Assembly: GCF_013368755.1 (NCBI RefSeq)
Contig: NC_049565.1
Span: forward strand, 3,038,001 to 3,102,000
Reading direction: 5' to 3'
Source of the DNA: Talaromyces rugulosus
Taxonomy: Eukaryota > Ascomycota > Eurotiomycetes > Eurotiales > Trichocomaceae
DNA: 64,000 bases
Both the position numbers and the translations under genes were made by a program. Below the pieces are notes generated by a model. That model saw nothing but the letters and a program-made list of their open reading frames with translations. It did not search any database and was not told where the DNA came from. Shown piece by piece: positions 11,404-23,101 of this stretch (positions are counted from its first letter, which is position 1; each line of letters starts with the position of its first letter).

Positions 11404-12045
11404 TAGCCGGTCACATCTGCGTCAATATCTTTTGGGAGGACTCATTTCCACATAGCCCAGCAAAGAAGAGATCGAAGATACGATGAAAAGAGGAGAGAAG
11501 ACAAAGAGGAGGAGGATTATTTGTTCTGGTCATGTGGCATAAATTATCCTTACCGACATTACTCTTTTAGGAAGGTGCCACTATCAAAACGGATTGAACC
11601 AATCAGATAGCTCTATATATAAGCTGCCCCATTATGCTAGTTTTTTCAATGCCTGAGGCAGCAGTACATAGTACTGCCTGGCTATAATCAGCTTCACATC
11701 TACGAAGTCGATCCAAAACAGCAATCATAAAAGACCCTGATGACGCCATTTTACATTTAAAAAAAAAAAACACGCCCCTGATCTGGTTTGCTGTTTGCTG
11801 TAGTTTTGGTGCATCCAATCGCAGCGTCAGCAGGTCTTCTTTAGCCGTGAACCGAGGCCCTTACGATTACCGGACTAATCAATCATTACCCCAGGATTTC
11901 GCGCGCCCCACCAGAGGCCGTTTTATCCGTCAACGTAAATATCTCGCCTCGCCTCGTCTTCTGCCAACTACTCCCACTCATCCACACACACAGACATATA
12001 TATATAGAATATATAGGGATCTTCTTTCGTGCGCCTCTTTTAATC
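11404..12045. promoter_or_regulatory. Upstream region of the acyl-CoA ligase gene
   Basis: No gene is supported here. A TATATATATAG run at about 11998-12010 lies some 40 bp before the ligase start codon and is a plausible TATA region. A poly-A tract occurs at 11760-11770. Confidence 0.35.
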
Positions 12046-13884
12046 ATGCCTATCAAATCGTCGTTTCCCGACCTCACAATCCCCAATGTCGACATCTGGT
12101 CGTTTATGTTTGAGCGCAAGGACCGGCCATTTCCCGATGATAAGGGTATGTTGACTTGACCACCCCCCTCCAAATTTCTCAGTGGCTAACTTGCGAAAAA
12201 ATAAAATTAGTCCTCTTCGTTGACGCAGACACCAAGCGGTCGTACACCTACGCACAGGTCCGCGACACCGCGCAGAGTTTCGCGCACGGCCTCAAGGCGA
12301 CATGGAACTGGAAAAAGGGCGATGTTCTGGCAATCTTCTCGCCTAACAGCATCGACACGCCTCCACTCATGTACGGTGTCCACTGGGCTGGCGGTGTGAT
12401 TTCGCCGGCAAACCCAACGTATACCGTCGAAGAACTTGCCTTTCAATTGAAGAATAGCGAAGCCAAGGCACTCGCCACACAGGTCGCTATGCTCCCTGTC
12501 GCGCGAGCTGCTGCGAAAAAAATCGGATTGCCAGAGGATAGAATTATTCTTATTGGAGATCAGCGCGATCCGGAGGCTCGCTTCAAGCATTTTACTTCGG
12601 TCAGGAACCTGGCTGGAACTGCCCGGTACCGCAGGACCAAGGTCGACCCGGCTAAGGACGTCGCATACCTGGTCTACTCTTCAGGAACGACTGGCTTGCC
12701 CAAGGGTGTCATGCTGTCTCACAGAAATATCATTGCAAACGTTCTGCAAGCGCAACAAGGCGACGCATACAATCTAAAGTGGAACGGCGGACCGGATAAC
12801 CAGGGGGACAAGATCTTGGCCTTTTTGCCATTTTTCCACATATATGGTAAGCTCGTCTTTTTTATTATTACTATTATTATTTGTTATTATTATATATATA
12901 AAGATCACTTGCTCATACTCTGATCCCCCAGGTTTGACCTGCATGATCCATGCCGGTATATACACTGGCTACGAGGTCGTGGTCATGCCGAAATTCGACA
13001 TTGAACAGTTTTGCGTTCACGTCCAAAACTTCAAAATTACATATGCCTTCGTCGCGCCCCCAGTTGTACTTTTGCTCGGAAAGCATCCCATTGTCGATAA
13101 ATACGATCTGTCAAGCTTGCGAATGATGAACTCTGGAGCGGCGCCCCTCACTCGGGAATTGGTCGAGACCACTTCATCGCGAATTAAAGTCGGTATCAAG
13201 CAGGGATACGGACTCAGTGAGACTAGCCCAACGACACACATGCAACCCTGGAATGAATGGGACAAGACAATTGGATCGGTGGGCAAGCTGGTCGGTAACA
13301 TGGAAGCCAAATACATGACTACACCAGAAGACGACAGCGAGCCTGTAGAGGTGCCTGCCGGACAGGTTGGCGAGCTATACATGCGCGGACCAAACATTTT
13401 CTTGGGCTATCACAAAAACAAAAAGGCAACCGAGGGTTGCCTGTCTGCAGATGGCTGGTTCCGCACTGGCGATGTCGGTTATCAGGACGAAAACTTTGAT
13501 TTCTACATCACCGATCGGGTCAAGGAACTCATCAAATACAAAGGGTTCCAGGTTCCCCCAGCTGAGTTGGAGGGTCTCCTTGTTAACAATGAGCTGGTTG
13601 ACGATGTTGCTGTTATCGGAGTTTATAGCGAAGATCACGGCTCAGAGGTGCCTAGGGCATACGTTGTGCGCAGCGCCAAGAGCAAATCGTCTGGCTCCAG
13701 TGACTCCGATGAAGCGGATAATATAGTTCGCTGGATGCACAGCAAAGTTGCGCAGCATAAACGACTGCGCGGTGGCGTTCGATTTGTCGATGCCATTCCG
13801 AAAAGTGTCAGTGGCAAGATCCTCCGCCGAGTCCTCAAGGATCAGGCCAAGAAGGAACAGGAAACCCCCAAGGCCAAGCTGTAA
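12046..13884 (+). CDS. 4-coumarate:CoA ligase-like acyl-CoA synthetase, peroxisomal
   Basis: Three exons (12046-12145, 12211-12846, 12932-13884) give 562 residues, the usual length for the 4CL family. The enzyme should adenylate a carboxylic acid and transfer it to CoA. The AMP-binding signature YSSGTTGLPKGV is at about 189-200. It is followed by GYGLSETSPTTH, the acyl-adenylate motif GWFRTGDVGYQDEN, KELIKYKGFQVPPAELE and the C-terminal lysine motif KSVSGKILRRVL. The protein ends in AKL, a canonical PTS1 signal, so it should be imported into peroxisomes. The acid substrate cannot be read from the sequence; aryl acids or fatty acids are both possible. It is convergent with a Zn2Cys6 regulator and near a copper amine oxidase. 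Intron 2 is AT-rich with TTA/TAT runs. Confidence 0.93.
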
Positions 13885-13997
13885 ACAAATCGCAACGTTT
13901 TTGGCAATCGTGTATATGATTCGAACATAGATATAGAAACCTTTTCAAATCTCCAAATATCTGGTTATAAAGCATTGTTCCCCAATTGTATACTAGC

Positions 13998-15810
13998 TCA
14001 AACGAGAATGAGTTCCCATTCCAATTCTTCCAGAAGATCCAACCAGTGTTTCGGCTTTCCCTCACACCGCAATTGCGTCAAGATCACCAAGACCTCCTGG
14101 GCACGTTTCGTGTTGTGTATACCGAAATTTACCTCCAAGGTGTGCAGCGATTTCAATATCATAGTCAGTTGCTCATTGTCTTCGCATTCGCAACCGGCGA
14201 TGAAAAGAGGGAATACCAGGCCCGAGAACTCAGGATGGCTATCGGGGGGAAAGGAACGCAGCAAAGATACTAAATGTTGCAATGCAACTGGCTTGGTAAA
14301 AGCAACAAGCGAGTGGACCATGTCCCAAAAAGTGGACTGAGAGCCCTGAAGCTCCAACGGACTTGACTGAGATATCCCCTCAATAGTAGAATGGAGGAAT
14401 ATAAAAGCACCATAGCGATAATAGTCCGCTATGACCCTAAGTCGTTCAAATGTGACTTTGCTGACCCCCTTAGGAATGATGAAATCTTGTTCGTCACAGG
14501 ACCAGCTTATAAGGATATTATTTCTGCATGTTGTCAGTCAAATATTTAAAAATTGGGGGTATTTCAACAGCATACGTTTCGGTAACTTCTTTTATTAGAG
14601 CGGCCGTAGAATGAGCAAAGAAACGAAGATCTGATATTCGAGCACAAATCTTCACCAATTGCTCGCTGCATCCCAAGTACAAGTCCACCTTGGGGGCGTC
14701 ATAAAGGCCGTCACAAAAAACAAGACCCGCAGCAAACTTGGGGTTTGTAAGTTTCGCAAGATGCTGCCAGTAGATAACCCTGGTATCTGTTAGAAATGAA
14801 ACCTAAAGAATGGCAGTAAGATTCGGCTTCTTACAATCCCGAGACCCAATCTGCAATATAAACATCCATATTTTTATATCCTCCACAATAGTCTACGAGG
14901 TTTTGCAAAGCTTCCAGGTGTCCTCTCCATGATTTGATATTTCCTCGTACGGCTTCATACTTGCAGACAGAAGCAACAGCGAGGATTATCTCTTCCACCA
15001 AAGTCGTATGTGACGAACTAAACATATCCTGTTTCGGTAGTTTTGCCAAAGCATTCCGAACTCCGGAAAGGGTTCGTCCATGGTATGTGATTTCCGCGTT
15101 TCTCAGACTGAGCTGGTCGAGGGATGTTCCATTTGCCATATGGCTGGCAGACATAGTGCAAATGGCATCTTGAACCAGCGACGAGCAAAAGGCCCGGGGG
15201 AGTAAGACTTCTAGCAATGGATTGTGTGAGGTCTCCAGATTCGACATTAGTCTAGAACCTCTTTCCGCATGGTACTGTAGGTAATACAGCTCGGTTGATG
15301 ATACCACTCCGGGAGGGGAGCGAATCAGCTCGTTTCCAGTTGTGCTTTTGCTAGCTGATGAATTTGTACAATGTGGAATATCCAAAGCGTGTATGGAGGC
15401 ACCTTCTGTAGACTCCGAATCTTCATGGCTGAAAGATCCACCGTGATAAATTGGATTATGAGACACTGACGCAGGCTTTGCCCGTGAGCCTAGGGGCTTT
15501 TGGTCATGGGACGTTTTAGTTGACGGCTCAAATGGTTTTTGCCATAAAGTAACATATCCTTCGCATACACGTCCGAGTCTGATGCAGTTGCCGCACCTGT
15601 TTTCACTGGTCAAAGACGAGTTCCCCGGAAGGAAGAATACTAAACGGTATGGGGCTACCTTGGCTTTTTCTCATCACACTTCTTTCGTCTCTTCTTGCAG
15701 GTAAGACATCCAGAGCGACTCCATTTCCCATAAGACCGGGTGCCAGCATTCTTGCTCGATGGTGGCTGGTCTATAGACCAACCCTCGTATAGAGTCGCGC
15801 GCCCCTCCAT
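13998..15810 (-). CDS. Zn2Cys6 transcription factor
   Basis: Four exons on the minus strand (15810-15659, 15596-14835, 14779-14576, 14523-13998) give 547 residues. The zinc cluster is split by intron 1: CLTCKKRRKKC in exon 1 and CGNCIRLGRVC in exon 2, giving Cys-x2-Cys-x6-Cys and a second Cys triplet typical of fungal binuclear clusters near residues 37-64. The middle and C-terminal parts (HYHAERGSRLMSN-like start, YIADWVSGLVIYWQHLAKL) resemble the Fungal_trans_2 regulatory domain. The start was chosen as the ATG that precedes the zinc cluster in frame. It is divergent from the copper amine oxidase gene across about 620 bp and may regulate it; this is inference from position. Confidence 0.88.
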
Positions 15811-16428
15811 GCGGCAGGGTTCAGACAAGAAACTAGCAGTCTAGGGCAATTATCGGAAACGGTGGACGTTCTAAAAGGAAAAGTGGATTGCATGTGCACC
15901 GTTAGCGAAAAGGATTTTGGCCACTGTCATGTCATATTATTGAAAGATTGAAGTAAGAGAGACTTGAACTGAGTCGAGCTAGGATCCGGAAGGAGCCATA
16001 TTACGCTATTCCCTTTATGGAAAGAAATGCGCCAGCCTATCACGGGCCGTGTTTACCGGCACTGTGGGGCCGCCGCTTATCGCGCCGAGAAAACTACTCC
16101 TGCGATGGTTGGTTAAGATCAACGAGTTGATAAAATGCTAATAAACGTTGAGGTGCCCGTACCCTGCACAATTCCTCCAATCGGATCCCAAATGCACGAA
16201 ATTCTAAGAGAAGCTGAGAGGCTCGAGAGAAAAAGACCTTGCTTTCGATAAGCATTTGATAGGTGGCGCTTACCAAAAATGGCAAGTCGAGCCGTTATCC
16301 CCCACCTATATGTTTATGGAATGAAGTATTTAACTGTGTCCCTCGCGCAAGTTATCTACTCACAATGTGTTATTCTGGCCTTTTTTCCACATAGCACACA
16401 AAGCTAACCCTAAGACGCAAAAGGAACC
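15811..16428. promoter_or_regulatory. Divergent promoter with five HGATAR (AreA-type) sites
   Basis: Between the Zn2Cys6 gene and the copper amine oxidase are HGATAR motifs at about 16037-16042 (minus), 16077-16082 (minus), 16128-16133, 16246-16251 and 16257-16262. AreA, the fungal nitrogen activator, binds HGATAR. Such density fits nitrogen control of an amine oxidase. The motifs are seen; regulation is inferred. Confidence 0.45.
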
Positions 16429-18692
16429 ATGTCGGCCCCCCCTCAGGTGTCCTCGCAGGCGACCCTGGCGCAACTGCATCCATTTGATCCCCTCACGCCC
16501 TCCGAGATCCAACTGGCTGTGAAAGTTCTGGAGGCCGCGTTTCCTGGCGAACCACTGCGATACAAGCGCATTGACGTACAGGAGCCTTTGAAGAAGGATG
16601 TGATTCCCTACATCGAAGCCGAGAGACAGGGCCAACAGCTGCCTCCAAGGCCGGCGCGTGTGCTACAAGCCCTTTTTCACCGATTGAACTCGGGGGCTTT
16701 TTGCAAAGCCTTGCTGAATGCTGACACTCAGTCTATTATTTACGCAAAAGAATTGCCCAAACATATTCAGGTACTTTTATGACTGAGCTCGGTATACCAA
16801 TGAGGTTTTGTTTTACTTACGTCTGGTTGTGTTGCAGGGACCGGTCGACGTTGATGAGATGATAGCAATCGAGAAGCTCTGCCTAGAAAACCCAGAGGTA
16901 CAAAAAGAGGTCGAGAAACTGAATCTCCCAGCTGGTGTCACCGTATGCAACGACCCCTGGATCTACGGTACCGACGACCCGAATGAAAACCGGCGGTTGT
17001 TCCAATGTTATGTGTACGTCGTCGCCGTCGATCACCCTCAGAACAACCATTACTCCACACCATGCAAATTCTCGCCTGTCTTTGACGGAATCACCCATGA
17101 ATTCATCCGTATGGATTATCTTCCTGCCGGCGTTGACCACACGGTCATGGCTAGTACGGCGCCTTGGAAGCCAGTCAAAACCATCCAGTATGCTCACGAG
17201 CTCTTGGATACTCCACTAAGAACGGACCTAAAGCCTTATATTGTGCAGCAACCTGAAGGCCCTTCCTTCAGTGTGGACGGAAACCTCGTGAGTTGGCAAA
17301 AGTGGCGGTTCAGGGTTGGCTTCAACACTCGCGATGGCCTTGTGATTCATAATGTCACATATGAAGGAAGAAACTTGTTTTATAGACTGTCACTTTGTGA
17401 AATGACGGTTCCATACGGAGGTAAGCTGGTCACCAGTCAACAATGATTTGTTTTTGGTTTTATTTTTTGCTGACAATTAAAAGACCCTCGCAAACCGTTC
17501 CATCGCAAGCAAGCCTTTGACGTTGGTGATGTTGGATTCGGCGTGACTGCCAACCAGCTAGCTCTTGGGTGCGACTGTCTCGGCCACATCAAGTATTTTG
17601 ATGGATGGCGTACAGACTCCAAGGGCGAGCCCGTCCATTTAGAGAATGTGATCTGCCTTCACGAGCAGGACAACGGTCTGCAACACAAACACACTAACTA
17701 CCGTACAGGCGCTGCCACCGCTGTGCGCAACCGCCAGTTGGTGGTGCAAATGATTTGCACAGTGTCAAACTACGAATACATTTTTGCCTACGTCTTCGAC
17801 CAGGCCGCCGGCATTGAGCTCGAGGTCCGAGCCACGGGCATTCTATCGACTGCTCCTCTCGACAACGAGAATGGACAGACAGTTCCATGGGGAACCAATG
17901 TTGGACCCGGCGTCGTGGCAGCATTCCACCAGCACATGTTTTCCTACCGTATTGACCCTGCCATCGACGGCTTCGAGAACACAATATATTACGAAGACAG
18001 CGTGCCGATGCCCCAAGACGACCAAACCAACCCCTTTGGATGCGGCTATGTCACAGAAGAAACCATCCTGAAGAAATCCGGGACTGCGAACACTTCTGTA
18101 GACCGCCACCGCGTCTTCAAGATCCGCAACGACAGCGTGATCAATCCGATTACTTACAAACCGGTTGCATACAAACTGCAAACATCGCCCGCCCAGATGC
18201 TCCTCATGGGCCCCAACTCGTTCAATTTCCGTCGCGCCGAGTTTGCGTCAAAGCCGATCTGGGTGACAAACTACCAAGACGACGAGTTGTACGCTGCCGG
18301 CGAATTCACAAATCAAAGTCGGAGCTCGGATGGCGTTGAAAAGTGGGTTGCGAGAAACGACCCTGTTGAGAACAAGGATGTTGTCCTTTGGCATAGTAAG
18401 CCTATTTCCTCTCCCTTTTCTCTGGGAATAATAAAAGATTCTAACCTCGAAATAAATAGCCTTCGGCCTCACGCACAACCCTCGTGTCGAGGATTTCCCC
18501 GTAATGCCCATTGAAAAAGTGAGCGTGATGCTCAAGCCCGACGGCTTTTTCACTAGGAACCCAGCGTTGGATGTGCCTGCTTCTGCGCAATCGTTCAACC
18601 AGTCTACTTTACACCAAGGGGCTGCTGACTGCTGCAGTCATGCGTCGGGGAGCGGGACGGATCGAGCAAAGTTGTATAAACGGGTAGAGTGA
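16429..18692 (+). CDS. Copper amine oxidase (primary amine oxidase, TPQ type)
   Basis: Four exons (16429-16770, 16838-17420, 17484-18395, 18460-18692) give 689 residues, the usual size. The enzyme oxidises primary amines to aldehydes, releasing ammonia and H2O2. The topaquinone precursor Tyr lies in TVSNYEY. Copper ligands are seen as HQH in [12 protein letters not shown] and as the later His in [16 protein letters not shown]-terminal N2/N3 domains are visible ([23 protein letters not shown]). There is no signal peptide, so the enzyme should be intracellular, and the C terminus is not a PTS1. Divergent placement with a Zn2Cys6 regulator and many HGATAR sites suggest inducible use of amines as a nitrogen source. 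Confidence 0.96.
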
Positions 18693-19100
18693 TGGTTTTT
18701 TTGATAGTTATTGGGATTGTATCTCAAACTAGTTAGCCATATGTCAACAGTATTCACCTTTTGTAATATTCATTCATGTTATACAGTTCGTCTTCTCATT
18801 AAGTGAAATGCTATGTAAGGTATAATCAAAGAGAAATCTATATTTAATAAAAATGGGAAGAAATAGTGAATGAAGAGAAGAAAAGAAAAGAATCAAAATA
18901 ATGAGCCGGAAACATGAATTCAAAAGAAGAGACGATTGTTGAGACCTTTCAAAGCATTGAAACCTATTTCGAAGCAATTATTGCGATAATATATACTGTC
19001 ACGATTCACTTTGTTAAACTGAGGCATCTTTTTGCATGCAAGAGAAACAGTCAAGTTAATGACATGCTTATCCTCACAGTAGAATTGTAGAATGGTAGAA
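18693..19100. other. Convergent intergenic region, AT-rich
   Basis: This is the 3' flank shared by the amine oxidase (plus) and the sphingolipid methyltransferase (minus). It contains A-rich tracts on the plus strand around 18845-18900. No gene was seen. Confidence 0.4.
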
Positions 19101-19322
19101 TCACTCCGGAATATGAGCGCTAGGCAGCTTGCCATGGCCGACAGTGTCGATGGCTGCCTGGCGAGCACCAGAAAGTCCGTATTGAGAGTTGATGCCCTCG
19201 ACACGGTGAGTAGAATTGATGTTTTTCACAAGAGTGAGCTGCCAGCAGGTAGCACCACCCTGGCGAGATGTGATGGTAGAAGAAGCCAAGAAGTACTCCC
19301 AGATCTATTCGGGTCAAAGGTT

Positions 19323-19353
<31 letters not shown>

Positions 19354-20865
19354 AAAGGCAACCGCAAATCTACTAGGTTCAACTTACCCTGAACCACCGC
19401 TTGCCATACTTGGCCTCGACCTTGCCACGGTTGCCCATCCAGTTGCGGTACCAGCGCCACAAAGTTGCAGAGTAGTGGACGCCGACAGTATCAATACTCT
19501 TGATCTCAAAGCCAGCACCTTCCAAAGAGTCCACGACAAAACCTAAAGGTGTAGAGGCGTCGGCCCCCGGAAAGATATACTTGTTCATGAAAAGACCCCA
19601 AATGAGATCTTCGTACTGCCACGACTTACGCAGACCCGCAATCTGAAGGAAAAAGACACCGTCGTCATCGAGCATCTCATAGACCTGGCCGAGGAACTTG
19701 CTGAAATGACGCACACCGACGTGCTCGGCCATTTCCAGGCAGGTAATTTTTTTGTAGCCGCCAGCCACATAAGGCGCATCACGATAGTCCATGCAGAGAA
19801 TGCGGCTCTGGGACTCTTCAACGCCGGACTTGTGGAGACCATTGTTTCCCCATTTGGTCTGGTTACGGCCGAGGGTAATACCGGTTACTTGAGCACCGTA
19901 ATGAACAGAAGCAAATTTGGCCAGAGTACCCCAGCCACAGCCAAGATCCAGGACGGTGTCACCGGGCTTAAGGCCAATCTTCTCACAGACAACAGAAAGC
20001 TTGTTATCTTGGAGCTCTTCAAGGGTTTCTTCCTTGTTGACGTCGCTGATGATACCAGACGTGTAGATCATACGAGGGCCCAAGAACCAAGCATAGAAAT
20101 CATCACCGCGGTCATAGTGGTCACGGACCTGTTCCTCATCTGGAGAGACCTGTAAGCTAACATACTAGAGATGGAATATTAGGTTTTATATACCTTGAGA
20201 ACGTGTGTGCAACAGCATCTCAGGAATGAAGCCGGTCAAGAAATGCTTGTAAAGAGACCAGGTGAAACGGAAGCTTGCCCAGTCATGTCGGAATTCCAAG
20301 ACATCAAGTGCATCACCCTTGAAGTCGACTTCGCCGTTAAAGTATTTCTCGTAAAAAGTGACCATGGGAATCTTGCTCTTGCCATGATACCGAGCACGAT
20401 CATGTTCGCTGTGGAATTTTAGGTAGTGCTCAACTGGCCGTCCAGGGTATTTGGCTTTCTCGTTCTTTCGGGGCGAGATCGACGATGCGACGGTCCAAAA
20501 GACCACTAATATGGGAATGCTGGTGAACAGAGCGAAGAAGATGGTGGTGTAGAAGCCGCCGTAGACTTGACGAGCCAGATAAAAGGGGATACCGAGCAAC
20601 AAAGTGATCAAGAGCACGTTGGAGAAGCTGTCGCTGCCGGCAGAATCGGCTGGGAGGGGGGCATTTTTGATAGCAGGATACTAGTAGTACGTAGTAGAGA
20701 AAATTGGGTCAGCACAACGGTGATCTTCATCGAGGTACATTTAAACTTCAGACCTACCGATGTGGTCCTGACTCCACAGTTATCAGGGACAGGAGTTGCT
20801 GTAGGGGCCGCGGGGGTCTCGATGAATTCAAAGTCATCAGAGGACTCTGAGTGTGTCCTCGCCAT
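19101..20865 (-). CDS. Sphingolipid C9-methyltransferase
   Basis: Four exons on the minus strand (20865-20758, 20680-20194, 20139-19388, 19304-19101) give 516 residues. The enzyme uses S-adenosylmethionine to add the C9 methyl branch to the sphingoid base of fungal glucosylceramides. Two N-terminal membrane segments are visible (NVLLITLLLGIPFYLA and YTTIFFALFTSIPILVVFW). They are followed by DEEQVRDHYDRGDDFYAWFL, the SAM motif VLDLGCGWGTLAKF and the cyclopropane-synthase-like core (EMAEHVGVRHFSKFLGQVY). The C terminus AHIPE follows STITSRQGGATCWQ. The acceptor of intron 2 was chosen to keep the DEEQ motif in frame. Intron 3 contains a (GA)n microsatellite. The enzyme is found in filamentous fungi and many yeasts but not in Saccharomyces. 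Confidence 0.93.
19324..19348. repeat. (GA)n microsatellite inside intron 3 of the methyltransferase gene
   Basis: About twelve GA dinucleotide units lie inside the 83-nt last intron. On the coding strand this is a CT-rich tract before the 3' splice site and would act as a polypyrimidine stretch. Confidence 0.85.
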
Positions 20866-21398
20866 TTGCTCGCAGTTAACTGTTGATGTTCCTGGGGAGT
20901 TGGAGTGCCCCGTGGATGGGATGGGAAAGAAACAATGGTAATTAAGGTGCGCTTGTGGGCCCGTGCCACCTCGGAGCTGCAGACCCTGACAATTGACAGC
21001 AATAGTGGCACGGACAATTTAATTAAATGTATCACTAGCTGTCGAACTGGCTGGGCTGCTGTTCTATTTTGATGAAGCCCTTATGTGTTGGTTAATTCAA
21101 GAAGCCCGGTTTGAGAAACGAAAGTATTTCATTCAATCGAGGACGATGCCGTTCGTGTAACAGCGAACGACTCAACTGATAATCATATAGCAATTGCACA
21201 GTAATAATACATGAAACAAATACAGCCTGTGCTGTCCTGTATAACCAGAGTGTAACCAGAGTCCGTGAAAACGCCGCAATAAGCCAGTGCCGGAATCCGA
21301 AAGCCAAGCCGTTTCCACCTAATTCACCACTATCAATATAAGCATAAGTTCATTTGTACGCCGTAGCCACCCCGTCAGCCTCTTGTTTGTGTCCATGT
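20866..21398. other. Intergenic, promoter of the methyltransferase gene
   Basis: No gene was recognised. The region lies between two minus-strand genes and should hold the promoter and leader of the C9-methyltransferase and the 3' end of the securin-like gene. Confidence 0.4.
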
Positions 21399-22738
21399 TT
21401 AAAGAGTCAGCTGAAAGTCCCGGGATTCTTCGTCTTCTTCCAGCAGAGAAAGGACAACATCATTCTCATCTGCAACTTCTTCGGGGTCGGCAACTAGTCC
21501 GGCATCCCTGCACTGCATCCACATTTCGCTACCAGCCGGTGGGGCTCCGTACAACTGCATGTACCTTACTGGATCGAGGATGCTCTTCGGGGCCTGCTTC
21601 TCCTTGACCGGAGCTGTTTTGGTCTGCAGCGTAGAGGACACGCTCCTGCCCTTCGAATAGCCGACAGTGGTGCGAGAGCTAGCTGCAGCAATCGACGGAT
21701 TTGTTGGAGTAGGTGTTCTCCTCTTTGGCATCAGTTGGGAAATTGGCGCTTTGGCCTTGGTAGGCACAGGCGGCTTTTTGTTTTCGACCCTGGATGAGCT
21801 CCTGGTGTGAGAGAGAGCAGCGGCAGCGTTTCGTGCCTTCATCGTGGAAACGCTTTTAGCGGGAGCTTTCTTCTCATTGCCTTTGATGGGCTCAGATTTG
21901 CGTGGCTGTAGATCAAACTCATCCCAGCAGTCCAAATCCTCGACTTGTTTCTGGATCATTTCGTCGACCATTTTGTCGTAAGAGATCGAACTTTGCTTGA
22001 ACTTGCGTTGACGATCAGTCAGGCCGTCCTCGCCGATGTCGCCATGCAAGTAGATCTTTTCCCATCCTCGTACCATGTTGCGTCCCTTGAATTGCGGGAA
22101 AGTGGTGTCGTAGGTAATATCCTCTGGGTCGTCAGAGAGCTCTGTTTGTAATGTCAATTCTCAGTCTCTTGGAGGTTAGCACGTAAGAAGAGTTCTTACC
22201 TTTCGGCTTGGGAGGAGCATATTCAACGTCTCGCACGTCCTCCTCCTCGGGCTTGCTGACAGTCTGTGGCTCGCTTTGCTGGATCAAAGGTTCAATCTTC
22301 TTGGCTTTTTTCAGGCTGGAGCCTTTGCGATTTGTTTTTTGTGTCTTTAGGTTGTCTGGCTGAAGCCCGGGTGTCTGAAAAGCAGTGGCTTTGGCATTCG
22401 TCGTCTTCATGCCCAAAGGAGCCCGGTTGCGTGGCCCTACACCTCATCGAGAGCGCGTCAGTCCTGCCATTTCGAACCTCGTGCAATCAAGGCCACTTAC
22501 CCAGCGGCGTGACGAAGGCATCCTTGCTCGACTGCTGAGTGTTCCCCCCTCCATTTCCTTTCATAGTCCTCTTCCCGAATGCCGTTGCATTGTTCTCGTC
22601 GTTCAACGGGACCTTGTTTGAAGCCCGGGCTCCCGGAGTCTTTGGCTGCAGCGGGCGCACGCCCTGGTTCAGGGGCTTCCCGGCGGCGGTGGTCTGGTGC
22701 GTGTGCACCAGATTCTCCTGATCGCGTAGAGCGAGCAT
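21399..22738 (-). CDS. Conserved low-complexity protein, possibly securin-like
   Basis: Three exons on the minus strand (22738-22501, 22436-22200, 22141-21399) give 405 residues. The protein is basic, Pro/Ser/Lys-rich and mostly disordered. The N terminus has RDQENL, which resembles a KEN-type degron, and later KVPLNDEN. A middle motif RNRAPLGMK and the acidic DVEYAPPKPKELSDDPED resemble the pattern of S. pombe Cut2 (KRAPLG and DIEYMPPP). The C terminus has SILDPVRYMQLYGAPPAG and an acidic end. A securin (separase inhibitor) role is therefore possible but rests on a few short motifs; otherwise this is a fungal protein of unknown function. It is divergent from tropomyosin over about 360 bp. 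Confidence 0.75.
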
Positions 22739-23101
22739 GTTCTTATCGTGGCTTGATCATCGGCTGAGGGGTGGGTGGTTGAGTTTACAACAGGCGGTGG
22801 GCGTGATGGATACTTTTGTTGACGGGGGGGCGGTTGCCCGTGGAGACGGGCCGATCAGCAGCGCTGCAGGGCTCCACCGCCTTTCTCTGCCGGGTCGGGC
22901 TGGCTTGGCCCCTGTGCGGGAGGGGAAGGCGCCTGTCTTAGTCAGTTTGGTGCGTCCACTTTTCCAATGGGCCAACAACACTTTCTCAACCCCAGACATC
23001 TTATATTTCATCGCTGCGTTGCTTGAACCCCTGCTCGCTCGCTCTCGCCCAGCTGTCTCCCTCCTCATACACCACCGCATCGTCGTACCGACCCAGCCAA
23101 A
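22739..23101. promoter_or_regulatory. Bidirectional promoter, securin-like gene and tropomyosin
   Basis: This GC-rich interval separates divergent start codons. It contains pyrimidine-rich stretches before the tropomyosin start (about 23030-23080), typical of fungal core promoters. No specific site is called. Confidence 0.35.

Noticed and set aside
11603..11818. Minus-strand 71-codon frame upstream of the ligase
   Set aside because: No start context, no domain and a poly-A/T tract inside; I see no evidence that it is a gene.
5455..18692. Secondary-metabolite cluster
   Set aside because: No polyketide synthase, peptide synthetase, terpene cyclase or prenyltransferase was found, so a biosynthetic cluster call is not supported.
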